Positions 5,823 through 6,221 of a stretch of 6,221 nt of DNA are shown here, piece by piece. Both the position numbers and the translations under genes were made by a program. The notes below the pieces were generated by a model that was not told the origin of the DNA, ran no database searches, and saw only the letters and a program-made list of their open reading frames with translations. This DNA comes from an uncultured Lachnospiraceae bacterium (GTDB taxonomy: Bacteria > Bacillota > Clostridia > Lachnospirales > Lachnospiraceae), in the NCBI GenBank assembly GCA_947589175.1, contig CANPZR010000154.1, positions 1 to 6,221 of the forward strand, written 5' to 3'. Positions within the stretch are counted from its first letter, which is position 1, and the number at the start of each line of letters is the position of its first letter.

Positions 5823-6011
5823 ATGGAGATGTATGTCAGGGATGAAAGAAATGATGTTGCAAAGATTGCTGCGCGAGAAAGAGATTGGGAAACAGCGGCC
5901 AGGATGATTCGTGATGGTGAAATGTCACTTGAAAAAATAGCCTATTATCTTCCGTCCTTATCCATCGACGAGCTGAAGAAGCTGGAGGCGGAGATCATGC
6001 AGCCGGTATAA
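5823..6011 (+). CDS. small orphan protein resembling the C-terminal tail of Rpn/PD-(D/E)XK transposase-like proteins; possibly N-terminally interrupted
   Basis: The 62-residue product reads as a helix-rich module. Residues 1-22 are charged (MYVRDERNDVAKIAARERDW) and are followed by ETAARMIRDGEMSLEKIAYY and LPSLSIDELKKLEAEI. The ARxMIxDGxMSLEKIA...LSIDELKKLE pattern is what ends many clostridial Rpn-family (PD-(D/E)XK nuclease, transposase-like) proteins, which is recognition from memory. No nuclease domain is encoded upstream; the promoter is immediately there. The frame is open further back to codon LFDQEEV, but a TGA at 5799-5801 separates it from the well-placed ATG 5793. Translation could begin at ATG 5823 using AGGA (5812-5815, spacing 7), or at 5829. 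So it is either a working small protein by reinitiation or a freshly broken 71-residue one. In E. coli, short Rpn C-terminal products have been reported to neutralise full-length Rpn; whether this acts similarly is speculation. Confidence 0.6.
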   Translation: MEMYVRDERNDVAKIAARERDWETAARMIRDGEMSLEKIAYYLPSLSIDELKKLEAEIMQPV

Positions 6012-6144
6012 ACAGCAGAATCATAGAGAGGAAGCATATTAAATTACGTATCAAGCACATGAATTATCTTGTGAATTGAGGTAAGAACACATGGAATAAG
6101 GCATCTTTGTGATGTCCCTTGCATGTAGAAAAAATGATAATATC
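6012..6144 (+). other. AT-rich intergenic leader without a gene
   Basis: No open frame of note is seen. There is a nearly perfect dyad, CACATGA-ATTA-TCTTGTG (6056-6073, one mismatched pair), which could be a hairpin or operator. A weak promoter-like pair TTGTGA (6069-6074) and TGGAAT (6092-6097, 17-base spacing) might serve the next gene. The 9-base AAGGCATCT at 6098-6106 is repeated exactly at 6148-6156 in the terminator's left arm. Confidence 0.35.
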
Positions 6145-6176
6145 AAAAAGGCATCTCGCGGGGGATGCCTTTTTTT
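6145..6176 (+). terminator. strong rho-independent terminator
   Basis: AAAAAGGCATC (6145-6155) pairs perfectly with GATGCCTTTTT (6164-6174) around an 8-base loop, and the T run extends to 6176. It most simply ends the small Rpn-tail transcript. Because A and T runs flank the stem symmetrically it could also work on the minus strand. It might alternatively attenuate the gene starting at 6217. Confidence 0.88.
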
Positions 6177-6201
6177 GATGAAAAAATAAAGCAAAACAGC
6201 T

Positions 6202-6208
6202 AAGGAGG
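6202..6208 (+). promoter_or_regulatory. ribosome binding site of the gene leaving the window
   Basis: AAGGAGG lies 8 bases upstream of ATG 6217, a near-perfect Shine-Dalgarno sequence. It follows the terminator by 25 bases, too little room for a normal complete promoter, although TTTTTTTGATGAAAAAATAAAG is AT-rich. Confidence 0.8.
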
Positions 6209-6216
6209 CAAAACCT

Positions 6217-6221
6217 ATGAA
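6217..6221 (+). CDS. start of an unidentified gene, cut by the window end
   Basis: Only ATG and the first two bases of codon 2 (AA) are present, after a strong ribosome binding site at 6202-6208. The product cannot be identified. It presumably belongs to a new transcription unit, or is expressed only when the terminator at 6145-6176 is passed. Confidence 0.6.

Noticed and set aside
6135..6143. Extended -10-like TGATAATAT
   Set aside because: Its start site would fall inside the stem of the terminator at 6145-6176, and there is no -35 at a proper distance.
1..6221. CRISPR array, tRNA, rRNA, insertion sequence or attachment site
   Set aside because: No regularly spaced repeats, cloverleaf-like sequence, transposase gene or terminal inverted repeats were seen.

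Overview
The window suggests a moderately GC-rich, low-GC-lineage Gram-positive, most likely a clostridial gut bacterium of the Lachnospiraceae type. The clues are strong AGGAGG-type ribosome binding sites, tight translational overlaps, a clostridial-style LuxS C-terminus, a PotABCD operon with a lipoprotein PotD, a SprA-related HExxH protein and a small protein resembling the tail of Rpn/PD-(D/E)XK transposase-like proteins. The taxonomic placement is inference from protein style; there is no rRNA or other marker here.

Layout. Positions 1-210 hold the 3' end of luxS (S-ribosylhomocysteine lyase). Next come two small unrecognised genes (282-818 and 799-1110) that overlap by 20 bases and are probably co-translated; the first is acidic with a repetitive Asp/Ala/Asn linker, the second is basic. 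After a 99-base gap with a candidate extended -10 promoter lies a complete polyamine importer operon potA-potB-potC-potD (1210-4968): ATPase, two permeases and a lipoprotein binding protein. Three of its four genes overlap by a few bases, and the TTG-started potD follows potC after 15 bases.

Convergent to potD, with only 13 bases between the stop codons, is a minus-strand gene (4982-5536) for a SprA-related putative metalloprotease. It is driven by a consensus TTGACA-18-TATAAT promoter. A second, plus-strand promoter (TTGAAA-18-TATAAT with extended -10) starts almost back to back with it, so 5627-5708 is a divergent promoter region; TGTCT/AGACA elements sit in it. A strong plus-strand rho-independent terminator (5583-5617) lies inside the 5' untranslated region of the minus-strand gene. 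No terminator follows potD directly, so the pot transcript may run antisense across the whole SprA-like gene and stop there.

The divergent plus-strand promoter leads to a small gene whose best ribosome binding site serves ATG-AAA-TGA: an in-frame stop at codon 3. The rest of the frame (5823-6011, 62 residues) stays open and looks like the C-terminal tail of an Rpn-family protein standing alone. After it come a 133-base AT-rich stretch, a strong terminator (6145-6176), and the ribosome binding site and first codon of a gene that leaves the window at 6217.

How the genes fit together: the pot operon is one functional unit for ATP-driven spermidine/putrescine uptake. LuxS acts in the activated methyl cycle, which shares S-adenosylmethionine with spermidine synthesis; any functional link with the pot operon is only suggested by adjacency. 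The most unusual part is 4969-6011, with its antisense/terminator arrangement, divergent promoters and interrupted orphan Rpn-tail gene.
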